Assembly: GCA_964036195.1 (NCBI GenBank) | Contig: OZ038451.1 | Location: forward strand, 13,210,529-13,274,528 | DNA from: Sphaerolaimus hirsutus | Lineage: Eukaryota; Nematoda; Chromadorea; Monhysterida; Sphaerolaimidae | Reading direction: 5' to 3' | DNA length: 64,000 bases | Shown here: positions 10,600 through 22,659 of the stretch, piece by piece | Position numbering within the stretch: position 1 is the first letter of the stretch | How the letters are laid out: each line of letters begins with the position of its first letter | Program-made: the position numbers and the translations under genes | Notes under the pieces: model-generated | Databases searched by the model: none | What the model saw: the letters and a program-made list of their open reading frames with translations, nothing else | Told to the model about the DNA's origin: nothing

Positions 10600-12140
10600 T
10601 CGCGATTGGCCAGGTGGCAGTCTCGCTTCCTTTCAAGTGTCAAATTCCATTCAAAGTGCCAGCAAATTTGTCAAATATCGTGGAAATATCGTTATCGCTA
10701 TGCGTTAACTTATAAACAACAATAATTTTTTCATCTTTCATACAAGAATCGCATGCTTTACTATCATTGGCACCCTCCAGCGTGAGACATAAATGAGTGC
10801 GAGGGTAGAGTGTCATGTCCGCCGAGTATAGGTAGGGCACATTTTGAGCAGTTTTTCCTCAACTTTCACTCAAAGTCGCTACTTTTTGCTCCATTTTGCT
10901 AATTTTCGCCTTCAAAATCGCAAAATTTGTGGCTAGGTATATACACAGCGCCCGCGAGCCCCCCCCCCCCCACAAGCTCCCCCCCTCAGCCCCACCAGAA
11001 ATTTTTTCAGCTATCTATCCCTACGGAGGAGCGATTTGCTGTTTATCCAGCCTCCGCTAAGGTCAAAATCCTGGAGACCCCATTGTGCCATCCATCTAAT
11101 CAGACTGCATTTGCAGCCGACGACAAAGCATAATGGCATTGCTGCATGTTATTTGCGCTCGACTCATTTATTGTGTATCAGATGCCCATGCGCAGTCATG
11201 TCAGACTTTGAGCCTTCATCCTTCCAGCACAATGATAATCCATGCTGTATTAAATTTGTTCCGTTTCATTCTGCTTCTTTGTCCATTGTTATGGTACACT
11301 TGTTAGGTAAATATTTTCAATTAGTTTTATGCTCTCTCTCTGTTTTCGTTCGTCTGCGTGCGGTATCTGTAATTTGTTTTTGTCGTAAAATAATTGTTGT
11401 ATTCGCGCTGCGCACACTAGCTTACGGCCGTCGGGAAACTGGAAATTTATTAAACTCATAAATCAGCTTTGAACAGGATTTGAGTTCACTGGTATCAGAT
11501 ACTCGTCGACTGTAGTTGACGGAGATTAAAAATAACTCATTCCGACGGAAACCGATGTGAACTGGACCGACAGTTTTTCATCTTGATTTTAGTTGATGAG
11601 TTTGCAAAGTTGGAATGTTCAAATTCACATGAAAATATTGTTTCATTTTAGACATTGCCGCATGTGCACCTGAAAATTGTGCTGCGACCTAAATTGAACT
11701 AAAATCGAGTTGACACCGAAACCAGTTGACATTCAATGTGTGTGGCTCGTTTGGCGCCACACACGCTGGATGTCAACTGTTTCAGATTCAACTCGATTTT
11801 AGTTCAATTCAGGCCGCAGGACAATTTTCAAGTGCACGTGCGGCAAAGTCGAAGAGTAATGTATATTTCCATGTGCATTTGAACATGGTTTCGCAGCCCA
11901 TAAACAAAAAGTTTATGAAAAACTGTTGGACCAGTTGACATCCAGATGTCAACTGGGCCGATGGTTTTTGATTAATCTTTAGTTTCTGGGCTGCGAAACC
12001 ATGTTCAAATGCACATGGCAATATACCTTACTCTTCGACTTTCTCGCACGTGCACTTGAAAAGTGACCTGCAACCATTATTGAACTAAAATCGAGTTGAC
12101 ACTGAAACAGTTGACATCCAGCGTGTGTGGCACCTTTGAG
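10600..12140. repeat. Decayed inverted-repeat elements (CGCCGAGTATA, CTATCTATC and GTCAACTAGTGTG families)
   Basis: No gene is seen. 10640-10850 ends in GTCCGCCGAGTATAGG, shared with sites near 8237, 8889, 22826, 42143 and 54735. 10930-11080 carries the G/C-run plus CTATCTATCC motif. 11640-12140 holds inverted copies of CACACGCTGGATGTCAACTG surrounding CATTTGAACATGGTTTCGCAGC, which appears in both orientations at 11875 and 11990. The flanking 11100-11640 looks like single-copy AT-rich sequence. Confidence 0.55.
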
Positions 12141-12419
12141 GTGACACTCTCCATTCCACCATCGGAATTTCTGTAGCGCATGGATGGTTGATTTATGTGT
12201 GATCACTGTTCTGTGCGTTTATTTAAATAAATACTAAATCGTTTGATTTTGACGTCTATAGTGTGTAAATCTATTTACATACGTTAATCTAAATCAACCA
12301 TTCATAGTGTTGCTTCCTTGAAGTTCTCACGACAATTTTGCGATTTCAATTGTCTTGTAGTTTTGTTTCAATAGGCACAATGCGAACGCCACCATTGGAA
12401 TGAAATGCGCAGGTAAAAT

Positions 12420-13393
12420 ATCCTACACTCCGTTATTATGTTCGTTCGTCGAAGCATTAGTGACTTACGAACGCCGTAACTCTCGATGGCGTCATCGTAG
12501 GGAGTCATGGCCGGTACCATTGGATAGCCCGTGAATTTTTATATACACGTGCCAAATTGCCACTCCCCTACGATGACCACGTCCGCCGTGACGTCCGGCG
12601 AACCAAAAAAGTCCGATAAAAAGTTCATTCACCAGGAACAGTTTGTTCAGAATTGGCAATTGGACAGTGTTGTTCAAAACAATCTAACTAGGTGTGCCAG
12701 CATCAAATGGGGGTGGGTTTTGGGAGAGTTTTAATCGAGGAAAAAAACTGTATGGAGGTGTGCATATGATGCCACCATGGGGTGCCATAGCTGCCTTGTA
12801 ATGGTACCCAGCAGGTGTCGCAAAACATCATCAATGCACAGGCATAATTTGGCCTGCATTCACATGTGTTGGTCCATATGCCAGGTACACAGCCCAACCA
12901 CAGCAAGGAGCATCTGGAATTCATGAAGGATTAGCATGGAATTCACTTGAAGTTCTGATTTTTCTGTGGTGAAAAACCAACCATTTTTAGAATTTTGTTT
13001 TTTATCATTGCATGCCAGTTATGGCACCCCATGGTGGCATCATGTCCAAACCTCCATGCCATCTTTTCCTCGATCAAAACTCTCCCGAAACGCACCCCCA
13101 TTTGAAGCTGGCACACCTAGTCAGATGGTTTTGACCACGAATGCCCAATTGGCGGTACTGAACAAACTGTTCCTGGCGAATGAACTTTTTATCGGACTTA
13201 TTTTGGTTTGCCGGACGTCACGGCGGACGTGGTCATCGTAAGGGACTGAAATTTGATACGTGAATAGAAAAATCCACGGGCTATCCAATGGTATCAGCCA
13301 TGACTCCCTACGATGACGTCATCTAGAGTTTTAACGTTCGTCAAGCAGTAATGCTCCGACGAACAAACTTTATCAATGGGGTGTAGTACCTCG
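12420..13393. mobile_element. Long foldback element (about 970 bp, two arms)
   Basis: The left arm (GTTCGTTCGTCGAAGCATTA, GGCGTCATCGTAGGGAGTCA, GTCCGATAAAAAGTTCATTC) is repeated in inverse order and complement in the right arm (GAATGAACTTTTTATCGGAC, TGACTCCCTACGATGACGTC, TAATGCTCCGACGAACAAAC). Arms are roughly 450 bp with scattered mismatches. No intact reading frame was recognised. Confidence 0.75.
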
Positions 13394-13529
13394 AATATTT
13401 TCACAGAGGAGTTATTTTTCATAAGCTAGTTGTTTTTATTGACGTGTTAGCCAAAGGAAAATAACATATTATGTAATAAATTTCGTCAGAATGTTCACCA
13501 TCACCTGCTAATATCCGTTTTGTTCAAAA

Positions 13530-13985
13530 CTAGCAGGATTCTCTCCGACCTTCGGTCGGGTTTTGTGGTTCTCTACAATTAATACCATTGGAGAAAATAT
13601 GATACTTTAGTTAAGTTTGCCCACATGCTAGGCATGTGTTTTGAAATGTGGTATGTAATGTACCAACAATAACAAGACCAATACCAAAGATGCAATGTTT
13701 TGGAATGGATTTTTGTAAACTTCTGTAAAATGGTTGGGCATGAAACTTGGTAGTAAAATGTGGACAGTTTGCGATTTGGTATGATGGTGTGCAGTGTGCA
13801 TTCTGTGTGGTATAGGTTTTGTGATATGATAGTGTGGTTTTTGCAAGGTGTCAAACTTTGTTGTAATCTTCAATTGGTTACATTTGTGCTTTGCTGTTCT
13901 TTTTGTGTTTGTAAATCCTTGTGGTATTAATTGTAGAGAACCACAAAACCCAACTGAAGGTTGGAGAGAATCCTGCTATAGTTAC
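13530..13985. mobile_element. TIR element whose terminal repeats contain a hairpin
   Basis: CTAGCAGGATTCTCTCCGAC at 13530 is the reverse complement of the right end (GTTGGAGAGAATCCTGCTAT). The shared terminal repeat of about 60 bp continues through CCGACCTTCGGTCGG, itself a perfect hairpin, and TGTGGTTCTCTACAATTAAT. The interior is AT-rich and non-coding. The element directly abuts the satellite block at 14000. Confidence 0.75.
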
Positions 13986-13999
13986 CCACTACTCAGAGG

Positions 14000-14540
14000 C
14001 TTGCAAAAACTGACACCCCAATGGGGACCCCCCTCCAAATGGCACCCACCGGGGAACCCCCCAAAAGTGGCACCCCCTGGAAACTGCCCAAAAATGGGAC
14101 CCCCTAGGGCCCCACAAATATGGCACCCCCTGAGGACCACCAAAAAATTGCACCCCTTAGGGACCCCCCAAAAATAGCACCCATTGGGACCCCCCAAAAA
14201 TAGCACCCCCTGGGGACCCCCAAACATGGCACCCCCTAGGAACCCCCACAAAAATGGCACCCCCTGGGGACCCACCCAAAGTTGGCTCCCCCTGGGGACT
14301 CCAAAAATGGCACCCCCCTGGGGACCCCCCCAAAATGGCACCCCCTATGGACCTCACCCACAAAAAAAAATATAGCACCCCCCTGAGGACCACCAAAAAA
14401 TTGCACCCCTGGGGACCACCCAAAAAATGGCATACCATGTGGACCCCCTTGAAATGGCACCCCCATATGTACCTCCAGAAAATGGCACCCCCTTGAGACC
14501 CCCCAAAAATGGCACCCCATGGGGACCCCCTCTAAATCCT
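14000..14540. repeat. Minisatellite, about 28-30 bp unit (GGGGACCCCCCAAAAATGGC)
   Basis: About 17 imperfect units of the form GGGGACCCCCCAAAAATGGC plus ACCCCCTG run head to tail. Long open frames in several phases here are a by-product of the repeat and not genes. Confidence 0.9.
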
Positions 14541-14975
14541 GTAAACACAGCCCCTAGTTTGGAAACTCCTGTAAACTCAGCCCCTAATTTGGAAACTCCT
14601 ATAAACTCAGCCCCTTATTTGTAAGCTCCCATAAACTCAGCCTCTAATTTGAAAACTCCCATAAACTCAGCCCCTTATTTGTAAGCTCCCATAAACTCAG
14701 CCTCTAATTTGAAAACTCCCATAAACTCAGCCCCCAATTTTGGAAACTCCTGTAAACTCAACCCATAATTTGGAAACTGCTGTAAACTCAGCCCTAATTT
14801 GGATACTCAAATAAACTCAGCCCCTAATTTAGAAACTCTCATAAACTCAGCCCCTAATTTGGAAACTCCCTTAAAATCAGCCCCTAATTTGGAAACTCCC
14901 ATTAACTCAGCCCCTAATTTGGAAACTCCCATAAACTCAGTCCCTAATTTGGAAACTCCAGTAAACTCATTTTCA
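14540..14975. repeat. Minisatellite, about 30 bp unit (AAACTCAGCCCCTAATTTGG)
   Basis: About 15 head-to-tail units of CTCCCATAAACTCAGCCCCT plus AATTTGGAAA follow the first array without a gap. Degenerate units of the same type reappear at 17105-17290 on the far side of the satellite. Confidence 0.9.
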
Positions 14976-17105
14976 GGTTTATGGTTTCATTTTCATTTTC
15001 CCTACTCAGTAAATGTAGTGTGAACATGGTATGAATATTTCAAAAAATCACTATCATCAATCCACAAATGCATCAATTCACAATTTACAATTTTTTAGCC
15101 CCAGGGGTTAGACTTAAAAGGTTATGGTAGTGTACAGTAGAAATGGAGTGCACATCTCAAATCACTGCAATAAAAAACCCACAAACGCATCATTTCACAA
15201 ATTAGTTTTGTGCCCAGGGGTTCATTATCAGGGTTTTAGTAACGTGGTGTCAAGATGGAGTGCATATTTGAAATTGCTACAATCAGAAACCCACAAACAC
15301 ATCATTTTATGATTTGAAAATTTTTGGTCCTGGGGGTTCATTTTCAGGGTTATGGTAATGTAGTGTCAAAATGAAGTGCATATTTCAAATCAAGGCAATC
15401 AAAAAGCCACAAATGCATCATTTCACAATTTCTTATTTATTAGCCCCATGGGTTCAATTTAAGGCTTACAGTAATGTAGAGTTGAAATTGAGTCATTTCA
15501 AATCAGTGCAATTAGAAACCTGCAAAATGCATCATTTCACAATTAGAAATTTTTGGGTCTAGGGGTTCAATTTCAGGGTTTTAGTAATGTAGTGTCAAAA
15601 TGGAGTGCATATTTGAAATCGCTACAATCAGAAACCCACAAATGCATCATTTTATGATTTGAAAATTTTTGGCTTAGGGGGTTCATTTTTATGGTTATGG
15701 TAATGTAGTGTCAAAATGAAGTGCATATTTCAAATGAGTGCAATCAGAAACCTGAAAATGAATGATTTCACAAATTGAAAGTTTTTGGCTCCAGAGGTTC
15801 ATTTTCAGGGTTATGGTTATGTAGTTTTCAGGGTTATGTAGTGTCAAAATGGATTGCATATTTCAAATCAGTGCAATTAGAAACCCACATCAAATCATTT
15901 CACAATTTCTAATTTTTTAAGCCCTGGGCATATTTGAAATGGCTAGACTCAGAAACCCACAAATCCATCATTTTATCGTTTGAAAGTTTTTGGCCCAGGG
16001 GGTTCATTTTTAGGGTTATGGTAATGTAGTGTCAAAATGAAGTGCATATTTCAAATGAGTGCAATCAGAAACCTGAAAATGAATGATTTCACAAATTGAA
16101 AGTTTTTGGCTCCAGAGGTTCATTTTCAGGGTTATGGTAATGTAGTGTCAAAATGGAGTGCATATATCAAATTGGTGCAATCATAGACCCAAATTTGAAA
16201 TCAGTGCAATCAGAAACCCAAAAATGAATGATTTCACAAATTGAAAGTTTTGGGCTCCAGAGGTTCATTTTCAGGGTTATGGTTATGTAGTTTGCAGGGT
16301 TATGTAGTGTCAAAACGGAGTGCATATTTCAAATCAGTGCAATTAGAAACCCACATTGAATCATTTCACAATTTCTGATTTTTTAAGCCCTGGGCATATT
16401 TGAAATCACTACACTCAGAAACCCACAAATCCATCATTTTATGATTTGAAAGTTTTTGGCCCAGGGGGTTCATTTTAGGGTTATGGTAATGTAGTGTCAA
16501 AATGAAGTGCATATTTCAAATCAGTGCAATCAGAAACCCGAAAATGCATCATTTCTCAAATTGAAAGTATTTAACCCCATGGGTCCATTTTGAGGGTTAT
16601 GGTAATGTAGTGTCAAAATGGAGTGCATATATCAAATCAGTGCAATCAGAAACCCAAATTTGAAATCAGTGCAATCAGAAACCCAAAAATGCATCATTTC
16701 ACAAATTGAAAGTTTTTGGCACCAGTGGTTCATTTTCAGGGTTATGGTAATGTAGTGTCAAAATGAAGTGCATATTTCAAATGAGTGCAATCAGAAACCC
16801 GAAAATGCATCATTTCTCAAATTGAAAGTATTTGGCCCCATGGGTTCATTTTTCGGGTTATGATAATGTAGTGTCAATGGAGTGCATATATCAAATCAGT
16901 GCAATTAGAAACCCACAATGCATCATTTCACAATTTGAAAGTTTTGGCCCCATTTTGGGTTAAATTTCAGGGTTATCGTAATGTACTGTCAGAATGGAGT
17001 GCATATTTCTAATCATTGTAATCAGTAACCCACAAATGCATTATATCACAATTTATATTGTTTAGCCCCGGGGGCCTCACTTAAGGATTATGGTAATGTT
17101 ATTGT
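14975..17105. repeat. Satellite, about 115 bp unit
   Basis: Units carry GTAATGTAGTGTCAAAATGG, AGTGCATATTTCAAATCAGT, GAAACCCACAAATGCATCAT and GGCCCCAGGGGTTCATTTTC in a fixed order. Spacing between successive GTGTCAAAATG sites is about 113-117 bp, with some duplications and deletions (134 and 188 bp). No coding potential. Confidence 0.9.
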
Positions 17106-17596
17106 TAACTCCCATAAACTCAGCCCCTAATTTGGCAAACACCCATCAACTCAACTCCCATAAACTCAGCCTCTAATTTGTAAACTTGTGTGAACAGCCC
17201 CTTATCTTTAAACTTCTGTCAACTCAACCCTAATTTATTAACACCCATCAACTCAACCCTGAATTGTAAACTCAGCCCCTAAAAACTCAGGTCAACCCCC
17301 TATACATGTGCAATTGCATTCTTGGGAAGCAACTTTGCCATCTACTAACCCTGTTTGTCAAGATTGTGGATTGTGTTTGTAAAGGGCATTTGTACTAATA
17401 AATAGTGACTGCATTGTGTGCAAAAACACACACGAATCGGGCACAATGAGGCCTGTGATTGTGCCTCCTATCTTTTGCATTGAAGCATCCTTAGCGTGCA
17501 GTTCTCTCGCAATTGTATAGGTGTTGATGAATGTATCACACCTTTTGATGTAAAGGCCGGTGCACTTGCTATTTTCAGAGGTGCCTGTATCGGTAC

Positions 17597-18258
17597 TAGG
17601 GTTGGCCGATGTTTTTTTTAAAACGTTTTTTTTTTTTAACAACGTTTTTTTATATAAAAAAACATGACGTCCGAAATGTTTTTTTTTATAAAAAAACATC
17701 GGCCAAAATTTTTAGTACTAAGCACTAGGTATTTTGCAAAAATTTTGCGCGCAAGCGCGCAATTTCACACACAAATTGACATTGGTGGTTGTTTTCATTG
17801 GTTTTGTTGCATTTTTAGTATCAAAACATCCATTTCTATGTGCTACCATGGGTGAATAAGCCGACATATGTTGCTGTAATATATAATGTTGAGGTAATGT
17901 GCTTCCATGTACCTCCACAGTGTGTAACTTCACTCCCAAAGTAACAACCTCCTTTTAAAACCTTGTTTGATCACTATTCCGTGCCAAACTTTACCTGAAG
18001 TCATGAACATTTGACTATAAGGCGATATACGAATGATATGTCAACGAAAAATGGATATTTTTGACACAAATCACCACTTATAATGCTATCCCATGGCTCC
18101 ACAGCCATTATATGGTCATATTTAACATCACAGAGTATTGCCACTGTCTGATATACCTATATATGTTGACACTAGGTCATATATGGGAGCTTTTAAAAAA
18201 AAACGTTTTTTTTTTTAAAAAACATCGAGTTAAAAAAAACGTTTTTTTTTCAACCCTA
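17597..18258. mobile_element. hAT-like element, TAGGGTTGGCCGATG family, second copy
   Basis: Flanked by perfect 8-bp duplications ATCGGTAC at 17589-17596 and 18259-18266. It is highly similar to 3671-4334, including the 73-codon minus-strand frame at 17939-17718. It is inserted inside a GGTACCGGTGC-type array, remnants of which lie on both sides (17560-17588 and 18267-18330). Confidence 0.85.
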
Positions 18259-18329
18259 ATCGGTACCATTTTTCTTAATAGCACCGGTACCGGTGCGTTG
18301 CGGTACCCTATTTCGAGGGTGCTCTTAGG

Positions 18330-20540
18330 TGCAGCTAGCACCAGGACCAAAGAAAAAGGCACCGTGCAAGTCTTCATGAGCTGCTAAATTTGGTCCACAT
18401 GTGCTTATTCATATTTTTAAGAAACATCAATATACTAAATTTTGAGTGTATGTTTTTCCTCAGAACTTTCAAGAAAACTTGCACTTAATTCATTTTATGC
18501 ATGCGTTCCCTCAACTCATGTAATCCAGAAAAAAATTTTAACAGTTCAACAACAACAAAAGCAAGGTATCCATGCTACAATTCATGTTAATCGGCATCCG
18601 GAGCATTCACTCTCATACACATTGTGGATACACATATCAAACACCCAGAAGGGTGAGTTACTCAAGTGTTATTTTTTCCTCACGTTGTCAACATTGGGGT
18701 GTTATTCAAGGGGCTCCTATTCAAGAATGTACGGTAAACAGATTTTTGTATTGGGGAGTTATTGGACGGGAAAAGTCGTATTCCCTCAAAATCTAAACCC
18801 AGATCCACCGTTTATTCAAGCTAAATTTACATTTTTATTTGATACATGCAACATGTTATCTGCTGCTTTGCAGCGGTAGAGTAACACTTGTAAACAAGAC
18901 AAACTGCTTGTAAATAAATACTGCACTAACTTATCTGTTTAATAATTCAGGACGAGCTCAGCTTTTATACCTTCTACCAAGGGTTCAGTAGGGGGGGGGG
19001 GGGGTTAGGGTTGGGAATTTCAAAATTTTCGGGTTTGTGTATTGGGTATCGGGTCCTAAAAAGCTCGGGTCGGTGTCGGGTATCGGGACCAAAAAATTTG
19101 TGGGTATCGGGTTCGGGTATTGAGGTCGGGTATCCGGTTGGGTTTTCACGTCAAAATGACGGGTATCGGGTAATAGAATTGTCGGGTATCGGGTTATAGA
19201 ATTATTGGGCATCGGGTAATAAAATCATCTGGCATTGGATTTAACAAGAAAAATACAGCATGGTGTAGTGTATTTATCAGAGGTTGTATTTATAAGTAAG
19301 TGCAAATACACATGGAAATGCAGAAGTTTTTCCAAAAAAATTATCTTGTTCAAGAAAAAGGTTCACCATTGAATTGTGATATAAAACATAGCTCCATTTG
19401 TTGTGGGATACCATCCCACCATGGTCGCTGAGAGCCTGAGACCACTAAAAATAGTGAAACATTGGAAACATAGATTGGCCCACAGTGTTATTTTACCTCA
19501 ACTTCCTTGGGTAATAACTGCTGAAGTCATTGCACTGTGAACCTAAAAGAAATATGTTTCAACGATTCATAGCAATCATTTCCAGTTGTAGCAATTACGG
19601 ATGGTCAGTGTTTTTTTCAAAGGTTAAAAAAAACGTTTTATTTATTTTTTTACCCCAACCATTGAAACAATTTTTTTAAACCTTGGCCAAAACTTTTAGT
19701 ACTAAGCACTAGGTATTTTGCAATTTTTTTGCGCGCAAGCACGCAATTTCACATACACGTTACCATTGGTGGTTGTTTTCATTGGTTTTGAGGCATTTTT
19801 AGTGTGAAAGCTTCCATTTGTACATGCTATGTGTCATGATAAGCCATGATATGTTAGTGTAGTATATTATACCCAGTCGATGTGCCTCTATATACTTGTA
19901 CAGTGTGAAAAATTACTGCTAATAGATTAGCCTTCTATTGCAACCTAATTTAAACACTATTCCAACCTGGCCAACTTCACTTGAATGTTTGACATTAGCC
20001 AATATATGTAATAAGTCAACATAAAACGGATATTTTTGACAGAAATCACCACTTATAATGATATCCCATGGCTCCACAGCCATGCTATGGCTTTATATAA
20101 CATCACAAAGTACTGTCACATGTCTGATTTACCTGTATACGTTGACTCATGGCCATATCTGCGAGCTTTTGAAGAAAAAAACTGTTTTATTTTAAAATAA
20201 ACCCCTGTTTTTTAAAAAAAAACTTCTTTTTAAAAAAAAAACCCTGTCGTTGAAAAACAAACATTTTTTGGATCCATCCGGGGAGGATCCCTAGTAGCAA
20301 TTGAGCTTAATGATTGCGTTATTTTGGAGAGTGAGTCATGGTTGCACCTTTTTGGGCAGAGTATCATGCCATGGCTGCTTAGCCCCCAAGAATGGTGTAA
20401 CATATTTCTGCAGGTTTCATTTTGGCCCACAGTTTTTACCTTAGTATGTTTTTGGTAAAAACCAGTGGCAAACTAAAAGCATAAATATATGCATAAAAAG
20501 CATAAATAAGCATAAACTAATGTATAGCATAAATATACTG
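18330..20540. repeat. No gene seen; GGGTATCGGGT array and a diverged TAGGG-type copy
   Basis: 19012-19250 begins TTAGGGTTGGGAATTTC and contains an imperfect GGGTATCGGGT array; an inverted relative lies at 27270-27435. 19600-20270 is a diverged relative of the 3671 element, sharing TTTTTAGTACTAAGCACTAG and GCGCGCAAGC. The remainder is AT-rich and without recognisable features. Confidence 0.5.
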
Positions 20541-20559
20541 CCAATTCAAAATTGATTAT

Positions 20560-21000
20560 TTCGTGATGGTAACCATTTTCCCCACTCGACTAGCACTGGG
20601 AAGTTATTCAAGTGGCTTGACTTCTTCAGAGGTAACACGGGACGGTATGCGTGCATAGCATGTGCACCATGCACGATGCAACCTCTACGCAATCGCATTC
20701 TTACACTTGTGCCGGCTATGCCATGGTAGGTAGACGCGGGGTGGGGCGTCGGTGGCAATTTCATGGTTGATCGATGCAACGAGCAGATGTGTTCCCCGCT
20801 CGTATCCCATGGCGACAATGCGGTCGCGCGGCCGTTTGCCACTGTAGCCGCTTGCATACTTTGTGTGTTTATCGTGTGCTTTACAAGCTGCACGGTGCCG
20901 GTCAATGTTGACGGACGTGCGTCCTCAACCATATATCACGGTAACATGACTGGATTACCAGGTGGAACGATTTCGGATCCTGTGACGCTCTGACCTGCCT
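20560..21000. other. Moderately GC-rich segment, coding status unclear
   Basis: Open frames of 128 codons (minus, 20932-20546) and 76 codons (plus, 20763-20993) overlap here. Neither resembles a family I know. Neither shows the strong GC3 bias of the confirmed exons. I see nothing that decides between a short exon, a relic and chance. Confidence 0.2.
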
Positions 21001-21261
21001 AATACTGCTAATTCGGGACCACATTTCAAATTGCCCGACGAGGGGTGGGAAGACGGTTTTTCAAACGACCCTGTTTTTCATTTTTTCAAACCTTTGAAAA
21101 ACACCGGCTATCCCTAAGCCCGACACGTTTTCGCACTCGTCCCTGATCAGAATGGCGCTGTGCACACTAAATAGTTTGCACAATCGTTGATTCGCCAATA
21201 GCCAGGCATAATTCCAGATACAGTGATCTATCAAATTTGCGCCCTAAAATTTCAGATAAAT

Positions 21262-21790
21262 ATAAAGCAAATAGTTGTTAAAACGTGTTTACGTTTTCTC
21301 GAAAAATACGTATACTAGAGTACTGAGTAAATACGTTTACGGAAAAAAATACCAGTACTCACCTCACCTTTACACGTATTTTTTGAAAGTAATTTTGAAA
21401 GTGCAACTAGGTACTTTTAAAAGTACGTGAGTACAGAAAACGCAAATTCAGAAATTTGTTGGTAAAGTTAGGGCTGTTTTTGAAGATTGAAACGGCTCAT
21501 CATACAACCTGAAACACTGTGAAAATCGCAGCAGAAATCGTCGAAATTGCGATGAGCACAGTAACAGATGATTCACCGTCTCCACCATTTTTTGTATTCA
21601 ATTTTACATTTGACAGGGTATGAAATTGAAAATAATACTCACTTTTACGTTTTCCTTGAGTAAAAATACTCGTTTTCACGTTTACTCAGTATAAAAGTAA
21701 AAAAATTGATTTCTGTATTAAGGGTTGAGTAAAAATAAAATTCTTTACGTTTACTTTGATAAAGTTCAGTACTTTTAACAACTCTGATAT
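21262..21790. mobile_element. GTTGTTAAAA inverted-repeat element
   Basis: It begins AGTTGTTAAAACGTGTTTAC and ends CAGTACTTTTAACAACTCTG, with the interior built from variants of GAGTAAATACGTTTACGTTT. Relatives are at 27685-28780 (interrupted by a GGGATC array), 31350-31880, 34153-35125 (interrupted by another element) and 50315-50670. Confidence 0.65.
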
Positions 21791-22659
21791 AAAGAATGCG
21801 ACTGTGCTTTAGTCAAGATGTAACGGATCAGGCTGCGGAAAAACTTTTCGGTCTAATTGAAAATGACACCCGGCAGCCGGTAGGACCACCGGTCTCGCTC
21901 ACGAGTTGATTGCATGCTATGAAGCACTCTAGCATGACCCGTCCACACATTATACCCCATTCCATCGCGAAATTTGGAAGTTACCTACCCACTCTATAAG
22001 AGTTAGCCAGTGCTACAAATTCTACGCTCGCATATTTATGTGAAATCAATCCGAGCGTGCGTTGGCGGGAAAATGTGGTTTTTTTTGTCGGTTACAATCT
22101 TGATTTTACGGTGTGCAGAATGAATACCATGAGTCACCCTGGAGCCGACCGGACCGATCAGCTTGTCCGGTCCGGTGCGATCTCATTTTTCATGCATGTC
22201 TACACAGCACTCACTGGTGACTTCACCCGTTATTACCTTGTGCCGCAAGCCCATTATCACCTATTTTCTTTCAGTGACAACCACAGTTGCGATGTGCTGT
22301 ACTTCTGGTTTGAGGCAAATTCTGTCTGTCTACCTCAAGGGAATATGCTGAATACCGATTTACATAGCATAATGATTGATTAATGCTCAATGTATGAGCT
22401 CATTTTTCTTCCTTCTGAAACCTATCCTGCGTGAATGTTATTTTACTGTGTGACATTCTTTATGTGGTATAACATCCTAAAAATAAAAAATTCCCGTTTT
22501 TATTGGTTGGTGTGGATAATGCTAATCTGAAATCTGAATGTAAATTCAAACCGTATTGACCATTACTGGTGGCACCTAGTGTTGAAAAACGATTTTTAGC
22601 TGTGGCATTGTTTTTAATAATGTTGTTTTTTACCCATTTTTTCCATAACTAGAAGTAGG

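Noticed and set aside
14000..14620. Long overlapping open frames rich in Pro, Gly and Trp on both strands
   Set aside because: They arise from the 28-30 bp repeat, have no start or splice context, and alternate frames equally well.
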